Below are positions 35,852-43,666 of a stretch of DNA of 64,000 bases, one piece after another. The notes below the pieces were generated by a model. The model did not search any database, was not told where the DNA came from, and saw nothing but the letters and a program-made list of their open reading frames with translations. The position numbers were made by a program, and so were the translations under genes. This DNA is from Vibrio sp. MEBiC08052. Its GTDB lineage: Bacteria; Pseudomonadota; Gammaproteobacteria; Enterobacterales; Vibrionaceae. How positions within the stretch are numbered: the stretch's first letter is position 1; each line of letters starts with the position of its first letter. The DNA lies in contig NZ_KQ947475.1 in the NCBI RefSeq assembly GCF_001506075.1, forward strand, positions 124,001-188,000, given 5' to 3'.

Positions 35852-37016
35852 ATTTCCTCTAATGAGAAATAATATTCTTCGAGAAGATTTAGAGCCTGTG
35901 ATTCAACTGTTACAGGAAGACAATCCGATTTTAACTAATGGGCCACAGTGCCGTGAGTTTGAAGCCGCTTGGTCCGAATGGTTAGGTGTTAAATACTCGG
36001 TGTTTGTCAGCTCCGGTTCATCAGCAAATTTGCTGTCTATGGCTGTTCTGAAGATTCGTTATCCTGAAGGTGGTGAAGTGATCGTGCCGCCTTTAACGTG
36101 GATTTCTGACATCGCTTCTGTGCTTCATTGTGGTTTCACCCCCGTCTTCGCAGATATTGATCCTCACACGTTAGGGATGGATACCCATCAAATTATCGAT
36201 AAGATTACCGATAAAACCCGAGCCGTATTTTTATCGCATATTCAGGGCTTCAATGGACTGACCGATAAGCTTTTACATGAGCTGAAGCGCCGTAATATCC
36301 CCTTGATTGAAGATGTTTGTGAATCTCACGGTGCAACCCATAACGGTCAGAAAGTCGGTAGTTTCGGTGATATGTCGAATTTCTCATTCTATTATGCCCA
36401 TCACATGAGCACGATAGAAGGCGGTATGATCTGTACCAATGATTACGAAACTTACCAACAGTTACGGATGTTACGTGGCCATGGCATGGTCAGAGAGTCA
36501 ACAGAGCAGAGCCTGAAGGATGAATATATTCTTAATTATCCGGAACTGAATAAAGACTTCATCTTTGCATATCCGGCTTATAATGTAAGAAACAATGAGA
36601 TTGGTGGGATTCTTGGACTGAGCCAGCTCAAGCGATTAGATGACAATGTCAGGATTAGAACTGAGAATCAAACACGTTTTTTTGAAAATTTAGATAGTTC
36701 TAAATATAGAAATGATTTTAATTTCGAAGGTTCAAGCAACTACGCTTTTAATGTGGTGCTGAAAGAGAAAGATGATGCCTTGGTAGCAAGAGTAGAAAAA
36801 AGATTGCAAGCCGAAGGCATTGAGTATCGGCGAGGGAGTGCAGGGGGCGGAAACCAACTACGTCAGCCTTATTTAAGAGGCGTTGTCCCTGAGTATTTAT
36901 ATGAACAATATCCGCAAACCGAACATATTCATTTTTATGGATTTTATATCGGTAACTTTCCTGATCTAAAACATGATGAAATTGATTATATTTGTAAAGT
37001 GCTGAATGAAGCTTAG
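35844..37016 (+). CDS. ColD-like 3-dehydratase of a GDP-4-keto-6-deoxy sugar
   Basis: 390 residues of the DegT fold. In FSFYYAHHMSTIEGGM the PLP lysine is replaced by histidine, as in E. coli ColD (388 residues), which removes the C-3 hydroxyl of GDP-4-keto-6-deoxymannose using PMP and glutamate. [12 protein letters not shown] binds the cofactor phosphate and EDVCESHGA holds the PLP aspartate. No [2Fe-2S] cysteine set is seen, so it needs no E3-type reductase. The GDP-heptose genes around it suggest that the substrate could be a heptose derivative (inference). Confidence 0.85.
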   Translation: MIKFPLMRNNILREDLEPVIQLLQEDNPILTNGPQCREFEAAWSEWLGVKYSVFVSSGSSANLLSMAVLKIRYPEGGEVIVPPLTWISDIASVLHCGFTPVFADIDPHTLGMDTHQIIDKITDKTRAVFLSHIQGFNGLTDKLLHELKRRNIPLIEDVCESHGATHNGQKVGSFGDMSNFSFYYAHHMSTIEGGMICTNDYETYQQLRMLRGHGMVRESTEQSLKDEYILNYPELNKDFIFAYPAYNVRNNEIGGILGLSQLKRLDDNVRIRTENQTRFFENLDSSKYRNDFNFEGSSNYAFNVVLKEKDDALVARVEKRLQAEGIEYRRGSAGGGNQLRQPYLRGVVPEYLYEQYPQTEHIHFYGFYIGNFPDLKHDEIDYICKVLNEA

Positions 37017-37054
37017 ATAGACTTTATACACATGTATGACAGGGAATTCATCTG

Positions 37055-37774
37055 ATGATAACGGCAATTATTTTGGCTGGAGGGCTGGGGACACGTCTTC
37101 GTGAAGTCGTCTCTGACCGTCCTAAGCCAATGGCTTTAATTTCTGGAAAACCATTTTTAGAATATTTATTAGATTATTGGGTCAATCAAGGTGTGAGCCG
37201 CTTTATTCTATCTGTCGGTTATAAGTCTTCGGTTATCCAAGAATATTTTGGCTTCGACTATCGAGGATGTGAAATATCATATGCTATCGAGCCTTCCCCA
37301 CTAGGAACTGGCGGTGGGGTTTTGCTCTCTATTTCACAATTAAAAAATATGGATGAGCCATTTCTATTACTCAATGGCGACACATTTTTTGCGGTTGAAC
37401 TCGATAAGCTTGTTCACTTCCATAAACATACACAATCCGACTGTACATTTTCGCTTTTCCGGGCCGATGAAGCACGACGGTATATGGGAATAGATATCAA
37501 TCCATCCGGAAAAATAACAGCATTGAATGCTGAGAAAGGGAATGCCGGAGAGTTGGCTAATGGCGGCGTTTATTTAATCAATCCATCCGTTATTCATCGA
37601 TACTATTCGGATAGTTCAGGGCAAGTACTATCTCTCGAGTCTGATATTTTCTATCAGCTTCTGGAACATGGTGAGAATATCTATGGTCTTGAATTTGATT
37701 CTTGTTTCATTGATATCGGTTTGCCTTATGACTATGCACGAGCACCAACAATCATAGGCTTAGACAAGGTTTAG
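37055..37774 (+). CDS. hddC: HddC-like sugar-1-phosphate nucleotidyltransferase
   Basis: 239 residues. [20 protein letters not shown] is the nucleotidyltransferase signature, LLLNGDTFF holds the metal-binding aspartate, and LANGGVYLINP and FIDIGLPYDYARA follow. The length fits D-glycero-alpha-D-manno-heptose-1-phosphate guanylyltransferase. Base specificity cannot be proven from sequence; GDP is inferred from HddA, GmhA, Fcl-like and ColD-like neighbours. It is followed after three bases by gmhA. Confidence 0.82.
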   Translation: MITAIILAGGLGTRLREVVSDRPKPMALISGKPFLEYLLDYWVNQGVSRFILSVGYKSSVIQEYFGFDYRGCEISYAIEPSPLGTGGGVLLSISQLKNMDEPFLLLNGDTFFAVELDKLVHFHKHTQSDCTFSLFRADEARRYMGIDINPSGKITALNAEKGNAGELANGGVYLINPSVIHRYYSDSSGQVLSLESDIFYQLLEHGENIYGLEFDSCFIDIGLPYDYARAPTIIGLDKV

Positions 37775-37777
37775 AGA

Positions 37778-38362
37778 ATGCAAGTTACTAATGTATTAAC
37801 TCGAAATTTAGAACGATCGATTGCTGCAAAGCAGGACATGCTCAAGGATCACGCTCAAAATGAGATTTTTTCAATTGCAGTGAATAAAGTGATCGAATGT
37901 TATAAAAATGGGGGAAGGTTGTACATTGCCGGAAATGGCGGGTCTGCCGCTGATGCACAACATTTGGCAGCGGAGTTTGTGAGTAAGCTTGCATGTGATC
38001 GTGCCCCGCTTCCTGCTGAGGCCTTGACCGTTGATAGTTCAATCTTAACGGCTATCGGTAACGATTATGGCTATGAACACACTTTTTCTCGCCAGTTGTT
38101 GGGCAAAGCGACGGAAAAAGATATCTTTCTTGGTATTACAACGTCCGGTAACTCGGAAAATATACTCAATGCTTTGAGCGCATGTAAATCACGCCACATC
38201 CCATCACTCTTATTTACCGGCCATGATGGCGGAAAAGCTAAAGAACTTGCTGACTATTGCATTATTGCGCCGGGTATTACCACAGCAACGATTCAGGAGC
38301 TTCATATCGTTTTGGCTCACAGTCTATGTGAGTGTGTAGAAATCGCACTCTTCAAAGAATAA
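37778..38362 (+). CDS. gmhA: Sedoheptulose-7-phosphate isomerase
   Basis: 194 residues of the SIS fold. It has AGNGGSAADAQHLAAEFVSK and LTAIGNDYGYEHTFSRQL, and TSGNSENILNAL, TTATIQELH and HSLCECVE with the catalytic Glu/His. It turns sedoheptulose-7-phosphate into D-glycero-D-manno-heptose-7-phosphate, the first step to GDP- or ADP-heptose. A second, locus-specific gmhA beside hddA and hddC is typical of GDP-heptose clusters; the core-LPS gmhA should lie elsewhere. Confidence 0.92.
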   Translation: MQVTNVLTRNLERSIAAKQDMLKDHAQNEIFSIAVNKVIECYKNGGRLYIAGNGGSAADAQHLAAEFVSKLACDRAPLPAEALTVDSSILTAIGNDYGYEHTFSRQLLGKATEKDIFLGITTSGNSENILNALSACKSRHIPSLLFTGHDGGKAKELADYCIIAPGITTATIQELHIVLAHSLCECVEIALFKE

Positions 38363-38385
38363 TTTTCAATAATTAGGAGTAATTC

Positions 38386-39324
38386 ATGTCTTTTAATATT
38401 TTAGTGACCGGTGGTGCCGGATATCTTGGATCAACATTGGTACCTGATTTGCTGAATTTGGGTCATAAAGTCACCGTTATCGATAACTTTATGTTTCATC
38501 AATCCAGCCTGAATCATGTTTGTTATCATGACAATTTTGAGGTCGTACGTGGCGATGTCCGTGTAAAAGATACAATTGCGCCATTGATACGTAAAGCGGA
38601 TATCATCATTCCTCTTGCTGCATATGTTGGTGCGCCTCTGTGTGCCAGAGATCCGATTGGTGCTGAAACCACAAATCATGATGCAATTTCACTGATGTTG
38701 GATCTGGTTTCTAAAGATCAGCGCATTTTGATGCCGACGACCAATAGTGCATATGGATCGGGAGATAAAAACAACTACTGTACTGAAGAGTCAGAGCTCC
38801 GCCCCATTTCTAAATATGCGATTGACAAAGTCGCTGTTGAACAGGAACTCATGGCACATGAGAATGCAATTAGCTTCCGTTTAGCAACTGTTTTTGGTAT
38901 GTCACCAAGAATGCGTATTGACTTACTGGTGAATGATTTTACCTATCGAGCGGTGAATGATAAGGCGGTTGTTCTGTTCGAAAGCCATTTCAAACGGAAT
39001 TATATTCATGTCCGGGATATCTCACGTGTATTCCAACATGGTATCAATAATTTTGAAGAAATGCGTGGTGAGATCTTTAATGTTGGTCTGAGTGAAGCCA
39101 ATGTTTCCAAAAAAGAACTGTGTCAAATTATCCAGCGACATGTCGATGGATTTAATTTTATTGAAGCTGAACTAGGTAAAGATCCGGATCAACGAAACTA
39201 TATCGTGTCGAATGAAAAAATTGAAGCTACAGGATACAAACCTCAATTTTATCTTGATTACGGTATTCAAGAATTGATCAAAGGATATACCATGCTTAAA
39301 AATAGTAAATACGGAAATATTTAA
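38386..39324 (+). CDS. NAD-dependent sugar epimerase/reductase (SDR)
   Basis: 312 residues. VTGGAGYLGSTLVPDL binds NAD, TTNSAYGSGDKN replaces the usual SS.AVYG, and the catalytic dyad lies in SKYAIDKVAVE. RNYIHVRDISRVF and a C-terminal substrate domain follow. The STDEVYG pattern of 4,6-dehydratases is absent, so an epimerase or reductase is more likely than a dehydratase. AGGAG lies nine bases before the ATG. Last sugar-nucleotide gene of the module. Substrate not readable. Confidence 0.8.
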   Translation: MSFNILVTGGAGYLGSTLVPDLLNLGHKVTVIDNFMFHQSSLNHVCYHDNFEVVRGDVRVKDTIAPLIRKADIIIPLAAYVGAPLCARDPIGAETTNHDAISLMLDLVSKDQRILMPTTNSAYGSGDKNNYCTEESELRPISKYAIDKVAVEQELMAHENAISFRLATVFGMSPRMRIDLLVNDFTYRAVNDKAVVLFESHFKRNYIHVRDISRVFQHGINNFEEMRGEIFNVGLSEANVSKKELCQIIQRHVDGFNFIEAELGKDPDQRNYIVSNEKIEATGYKPQFYLDYGIQELIKGYTMLKNSKYGNI

Positions 39325-39355
39325 TCATATAATCGTAATTTTTAATTTCTATGAA

Positions 39356-39390
39356 AAGCATTAGCACATAAAGAGACATGGCTAATGCTT
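39356..39390 (+). terminator. Hairpin between sugar-nucleotide and assembly genes
   Basis: AAGCATTAGC (39356-39365) pairs exactly with GCTAATGCTT (39381-39390) around a 15-base loop. There is no long T-run after it, so it may be a weak attenuator, a processing site or an mRNA-stability stem rather than a full terminator. It lies in the 129-base gap before the first glycosyltransferase. Confidence 0.45.
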
Positions 39391-39453
39391 CTTGTAACAT
39401 GCTTGGTTTATCACAATTATGCCTATTTAATGATTATTTTAATTTGGTGATAT

Positions 39454-40296
39454 ATGAACGAAAATAAGATTTATAAAACATATGATGATTATTTAAATAT
39501 GGACAATGTCAGAAAAGGTGGTCAGTATCTGAATGGTCAGTATAAAAATAAAGATATTCCGTTAGTTTCAATCATAACCATTTGTCGAAATGCAAGTTTA
39601 ACACTCGGGAAAACAATCGAGTCCGTCATCGAACAAACCTATCCGAATATCGAATATCTTATTATAGATGGAGACTCTACAGACGGAACTTTAGACATTA
39701 TCAAACATCATGAAGATTGTATTGATTTCTGGATATCTGAACCTGATGACGGCGCGACTGATGCAATCAACAAAGGTTTTACAATTTGCAGTGGAGAACT
39801 CATATTCTTACTGAACGCAGATGACTATATTACATCTGACTTTATATCGAATGCTGTTGAAAGTTTCGATGAGGATTGTGACTTTGTTTTCGGTGATTGT
39901 CTGATTGGTAATTTTGGTGGTGATTATAGTAGGCGATTAAAAGGTGATAAAAACTATATAAAAAAAATTGCTTATACTATGCCCAGAGTAAACCAGCCGA
40001 CAATTGTATTTAAGAAGCAGTGTTTAGATACAGTTGGCCTTTATGATACAGCTAAAAAAGTTGCACCAGATTATGATTGGCTTGTAAGAGGATATGTGAA
40101 AAATATTACCGGTAAGTATACAGATAAACTTGTGACTTACTTTGCCTTAGATGGTAATTCTGATAAGTATTACTACAAAGGTTTATCTGAAGTTAGGGAG
40201 TCTTCACTTCGATATGCTGGTTCAATATTTATGACTAATTTTTATTTTATAGCTCGGTCTATTAAAAGAATGATTAAGAGATATGTTCTCATATGA
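39454..40296 (+). CDS. Family 2 glycosyltransferase
   Basis: 280 residues. VSIITICRNASLTLGKTIES and EYLIIDGDSTDGTLDII form the nucleotide-binding half. FWISEPDDGATDAINKGF and LLNADDYI carry the acidic motif of WcaA/WbbD-type GT2 enzymes. It presumably adds one sugar of the repeat unit at the cytoplasmic side. It overlaps wzx by four bases. Donor and acceptor unknown. Confidence 0.86.
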   Translation: MNENKIYKTYDDYLNMDNVRKGGQYLNGQYKNKDIPLVSIITICRNASLTLGKTIESVIEQTYPNIEYLIIDGDSTDGTLDIIKHHEDCIDFWISEPDDGATDAINKGFTICSGELIFLLNADDYITSDFISNAVESFDEDCDFVFGDCLIGNFGGDYSRRLKGDKNYIKKIAYTMPRVNQPTIVFKKQCLDTVGLYDTAKKVAPDYDWLVRGYVKNITGKYTDKLVTYFALDGNSDKYYYKGLSEVRESSLRYAGSIFMTNFYFIARSIKRMIKRYVLI

Positions 40297-41564
40297 ATTC
40301 AAAAGTGATATCAATGTCAGCAGTACAATTTTTTTTGATACTGCTTCCAATGTCAGTGAATGTATATTTGCTTAAAACGGTTTCTTTTGAATTATACGGT
40401 AAGTTTATATTCTTCCTTTCATTGTTTAATTTTCTCTCTATTCTTACCAACTCTGGGTTGGCTAATGATTCTCTTAGGGATTTATCCAGTGCATTTAATC
40501 GATATATAGATAAGTTTGAAAGTGAAGAATTCAATAAAAAAATGAGTGAATATATTGGTATTAAATTGTTCTACTTGACTCTCTCATTTTTACTATGTTT
40601 TCTTCTTTCTTTCTTTGATGTATTTCATGAGCCTCTATTCTATTGCTTATTCATTTATCTTGTTTATTTTTGTCTGGATTTTTTTATTTTTTACCAAATT
40701 ATTAATAAGATGATTCATTATGTATTTATTATGATATCTTCTTTCTCAATAAGTATCTTATCGTTATTTTATTTCGTTCATGGTGACAAAGATATATACT
40801 ATGTTTCTTTTGTTGTGACTCTGCCGTTTATCTGTTTGAACTTTATTTTTTTACTGTATAACCTCTATGTATTAAATTTTCGCATCAATATTAATATGGG
40901 ATCTTTTGTTCAAAAAGTTAAAAATAATTACAGATTAATGTTTACTAATATAACCAGTGCTTTGGTAACAAAAGGTATTTACTTATTTATCGGGAGTGCG
41001 TTAGGTGTCAGAGAAGTTGCAATATATTCTGTATTAGATCAAATATGTAGAGCGCCACTGATATTTATTAATCGACTGAGTACACTCTATACTCCTAAAA
41101 TTGTTCAAGCGATATCTCAAAATAATAAATTTATGCTACAGGGAATTTTTTCTAAAATATTTTTTAGGATATTGATATTGTCATTATCTGTTTGTGTGTT
41201 CTTGGCTTTCTCAAGTAAAATCATCTTGCCATTCTTGATTGATAAGCAATATCTATCTTTTGAACAAGTAATACCATTGTTTTTGTTGATGCTTATTATT
41301 ATACCATCAATATCTTTGAGTTCTTTATGTGCAATGCAATATTATCTAAATATGAATAATGACTTGATCATATACAGATACTCTATTGTATTATTAATTT
41401 TAGGTCTTCCCTTCATTGTTATATGTGCTGCATTATTTAATTTATCTGGCTTGGTTTTATCTTATGTATGTGTTGAGTTATTAGCTTTGTTATATTTCTT
41501 ATGGTATCTTGATTTTAATCCATTGCAGGTTTGTTATGTCAATTTCGCCAATAAAGGAAAGTAG
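40293..41564 (+). CDS. wzx: Wzx-type polysaccharide flippase
   Basis: 423 residues, strongly hydrophobic, with about 12 membrane helices and the polysaccharide-transporter (PST/MATE-like) layout. It starts VQFFLILLPMSVNVYLLKTV, and ALGVREVAIYSVLDQICRA in mid-protein resembles the conserved Wzx loop. It flips the lipid-linked repeat unit to the periplasm. Very AT-rich, typical of wzx. Function is assigned by topology and context rather than strong motifs. Confidence 0.82.
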   Translation: MNSKVISMSAVQFFLILLPMSVNVYLLKTVSFELYGKFIFFLSLFNFLSILTNSGLANDSLRDLSSAFNRYIDKFESEEFNKKMSEYIGIKLFYLTLSFLLCFLLSFFDVFHEPLFYCLFIYLVYFCLDFFIFYQIINKMIHYVFIMISSFSISILSLFYFVHGDKDIYYVSFVVTLPFICLNFIFLLYNLYVLNFRININMGSFVQKVKNNYRLMFTNITSALVTKGIYLFIGSALGVREVAIYSVLDQICRAPLIFINRLSTLYTPKIVQAISQNNKFMLQGIFSKIFFRILILSLSVCVFLAFSSKIILPFLIDKQYLSFEQVIPLFLLMLIIIPSISLSSLCAMQYYLNMNNDLIIYRYSIVLLILGLPFIVICAALFNLSGLVLSYVCVELLALLYFLWYLDFNPLQVCYVNFANKGK

Positions 41565-42711
41565 TTTATTTGTCTCGTTACTACTGTTTTCTATATTCTT
41601 TCAGTTTGATTTTTATGAATTACCTAATGGTTCTACTGTAAAATTTTATCATATTTTTATTCCTATCATTTCCATACTCATTTTTATCAGGAGTCGTTTT
41701 TTTATATTAAGAAATGATGTTACTATTTTTATATTATTGGCTGTGATGGTTAATACATATAAAATTTATCTATGGGGTGGTAATTTTATTATATTTCAAG
41801 CATTATACTGTTTGCTTATTTATTATATAGCATTGGATATTGGGGTCAGAATAGATGCAAAAAAACTTTATATCCTACTGAAGCGAATATTGTTTATTTT
41901 TATATTGGCAATAGTGATCAAAGACCTCATTTATATTGATGAACTCTCTCGAGTGTATGCAACGAATCAACAGTCACTGATCGGTGTTTATTTCTTTATT
42001 GGTGGTGGACATAATATAGAAGTTACCTATTTATCATTACTTACGATATTTTTTATTTATGAACGCAGAATTTTTTATTTCTCTGTGATGGTTATTTTCA
42101 TTTTATCTCTGATCTATCTTTCTCGTATTGGAATTATTGAAGTTGCTTTTCTCACATATGCGAGAATTTCATTATTCTTCAGCAGAAAGAAAAAAATTCT
42201 AATCTCTGTTTTAATGATATTTTTTGTTATTGCGATCATCTCAATTTTTAATAATGTTACGATTATTCACCGGATGTTACATGCCTTTGACGAATTAGAA
42301 GTAACGACTAATGGTCGAGGAATGTTGTGGTTTGCCGCATTTCAATTGTTAAAGACAAACCTAACAGGCTTTGGTATAGGAAATTCCGTCATTTTTGCCA
42401 GAGAATTAATTGGAATTAATTTTATTGAAAATAATTTTCATAATATATTGTTACAATATTTTTTAGATATGGGTGTAGTCCCTTTATTATTGTATTTATA
42501 TCTTTTTTTTAATAGATTATTTAATAATTATATCGTTGAGTTTAGGAAGTTTTTAATTCTGTTCTTTGTTGTTTCTTTATTTCAGTTTACAGGGTATGAC
42601 ATCATATTCTGGTTTTTCTTGGGTATTGGTGATGGCCTCTGTCATCAAAAAAGGTTTCAATATATTGAAACAGTTTTAGGAGAAGGAAAATATGGTTGCA
42701 ATACCTGTTAG
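41536..42711 (+). CDS. wzy: Wzy-type polysaccharide polymerase
   Basis: About 391 residues from ATG 41536 (AGGT ribosome-binding site), overlapping wzx by 29 bases. A start at 41509 is possible but deep inside wzx. Roughly 10-11 helices and a large periplasmic loop with ELEVTTNGRGMLWFAAFQLL and LTGFGIGNS match the O-antigen ligase/polymerase pattern. It joins repeat units in the periplasm, with Wzz controlling length. Confidence 0.8.
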   Translation: MSISPIKESSLFVSLLLFSIFFQFDFYELPNGSTVKFYHIFIPIISILIFIRSRFFILRNDVTIFILLAVMVNTYKIYLWGGNFIIFQALYCLLIYYIALDIGVRIDAKKLYILLKRILFIFILAIVIKDLIYIDELSRVYATNQQSLIGVYFFIGGGHNIEVTYLSLLTIFFIYERRIFYFSVMVIFILSLIYLSRIGIIEVAFLTYARISLFFSRKKKILISVLMIFFVIAIISIFNNVTIIHRMLHAFDELEVTTNGRGMLWFAAFQLLKTNLTGFGIGNSVIFARELIGINFIENNFHNILLQYFLDMGVVPLLLYLYLFFNRLFNNYIVEFRKFLILFFVVSLFQFTGYDIIFWFFLGIGDGLCHQKRFQYIETVLGEGKYGCNTC

Positions 42712-43516
42712 TGTATTAATGTCAACATATAAAGGGAATAAAGCAAAATATCTCGATGAGTCTCTGAAAAGTCTTGCCGAACAGTCCTATATCGCAGATG
42801 AAATTATTCTTATTATTGACGGTGAAGTCGATGATGATCAGTTATCAGTTATAGAGAACTTTAAATATAAAGGTAACTTTAAGGTCTATCCTCTACAAGA
42901 AAATCATGGTTTGGCCTACTGTATGAATTTAGCAATTCAGTATAGCACTAATGATATCCTAGCTAGGATGGATGCTGATGACTTATCTGATAATCAACGT
43001 CTTGAACTTGAATATAAAAAACTAATTTCATTAGAAGATAAAAATCATGTCGTTTGTTCTTGGGCATCTGAATTTTCAGATGAATACTCAGATTTCCATT
43101 GTATAAAAAAAACCCCCGAGGATAATAGTCAAATTAAAAAATTGATACCCTATAGGAATGTGATTGTTCATCCTAGTATGATGTTCTATAAGAAAATAAT
43201 TAATATTCATGGTGGGTATGATGAAAATGTCGGGTTATTAGAAGATTATGAACTTCATTTGAGATTAATTAAGGCAGGGGTTAAATACTATTGTATCCAA
43301 CAACCATTGCTCCAATTCAGAACATCTCACGAACAGTATGATCGTCGAGGTGGATTTAAATATCTTATCAATGAATATAAATTTAGGATGTTCTGTTATA
43401 AGAATAGATATATAAAATTGCACCAATTTATTATACCTTGTATTTTATATTCCTTTCTTCGCTTATCTCCTGTTGTATTAAGAAAATCTATGTATAAGTT
43501 AGTGAGAGAAGGTTAA
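42692..43516 (+). CDS. Family 2 glycosyltransferase (WbbD/AmsE-like)
   Basis: 274 residues. It opens VSVLMSTYKGNKAKYLDESL, then EIILIIDGEVDD, ARMDADDLSDNQRLELE (DxD) and VHPSMMFYKK with EDYELHLRL, all typical of AmsE-like GT2 enzymes. It overlaps wzy by 20 bases, with AGGAGAAGGA just before the ATG, so it is translated well. Only two cytoplasmic glycosyltransferases lie in this operon besides the initiating one, suggesting a repeat unit of about three sugars (inference). Confidence 0.86.
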   Translation: MVAIPVSVLMSTYKGNKAKYLDESLKSLAEQSYIADEIILIIDGEVDDDQLSVIENFKYKGNFKVYPLQENHGLAYCMNLAIQYSTNDILARMDADDLSDNQRLELEYKKLISLEDKNHVVCSWASEFSDEYSDFHCIKKTPEDNSQIKKLIPYRNVIVHPSMMFYKKIINIHGGYDENVGLLEDYELHLRLIKAGVKYYCIQQPLLQFRTSHEQYDRRGGFKYLINEYKFRMFCYKNRYIKLHQFIIPCILYSFLRLSPVVLRKSMYKLVREG

Positions 43517-43666
43517 TGATAATTCTGTATTTAAGTCGGCTGTGTTAGAAAATTTCGTTATTTGTCTTCAAGGTGAGAATAGAGATGAAAAAATGAACAT
43601 GAAATTTGATCTTACTATGTTTTGTTTCTATATAGATATATATAAATTATATGACTAGGTATAATT

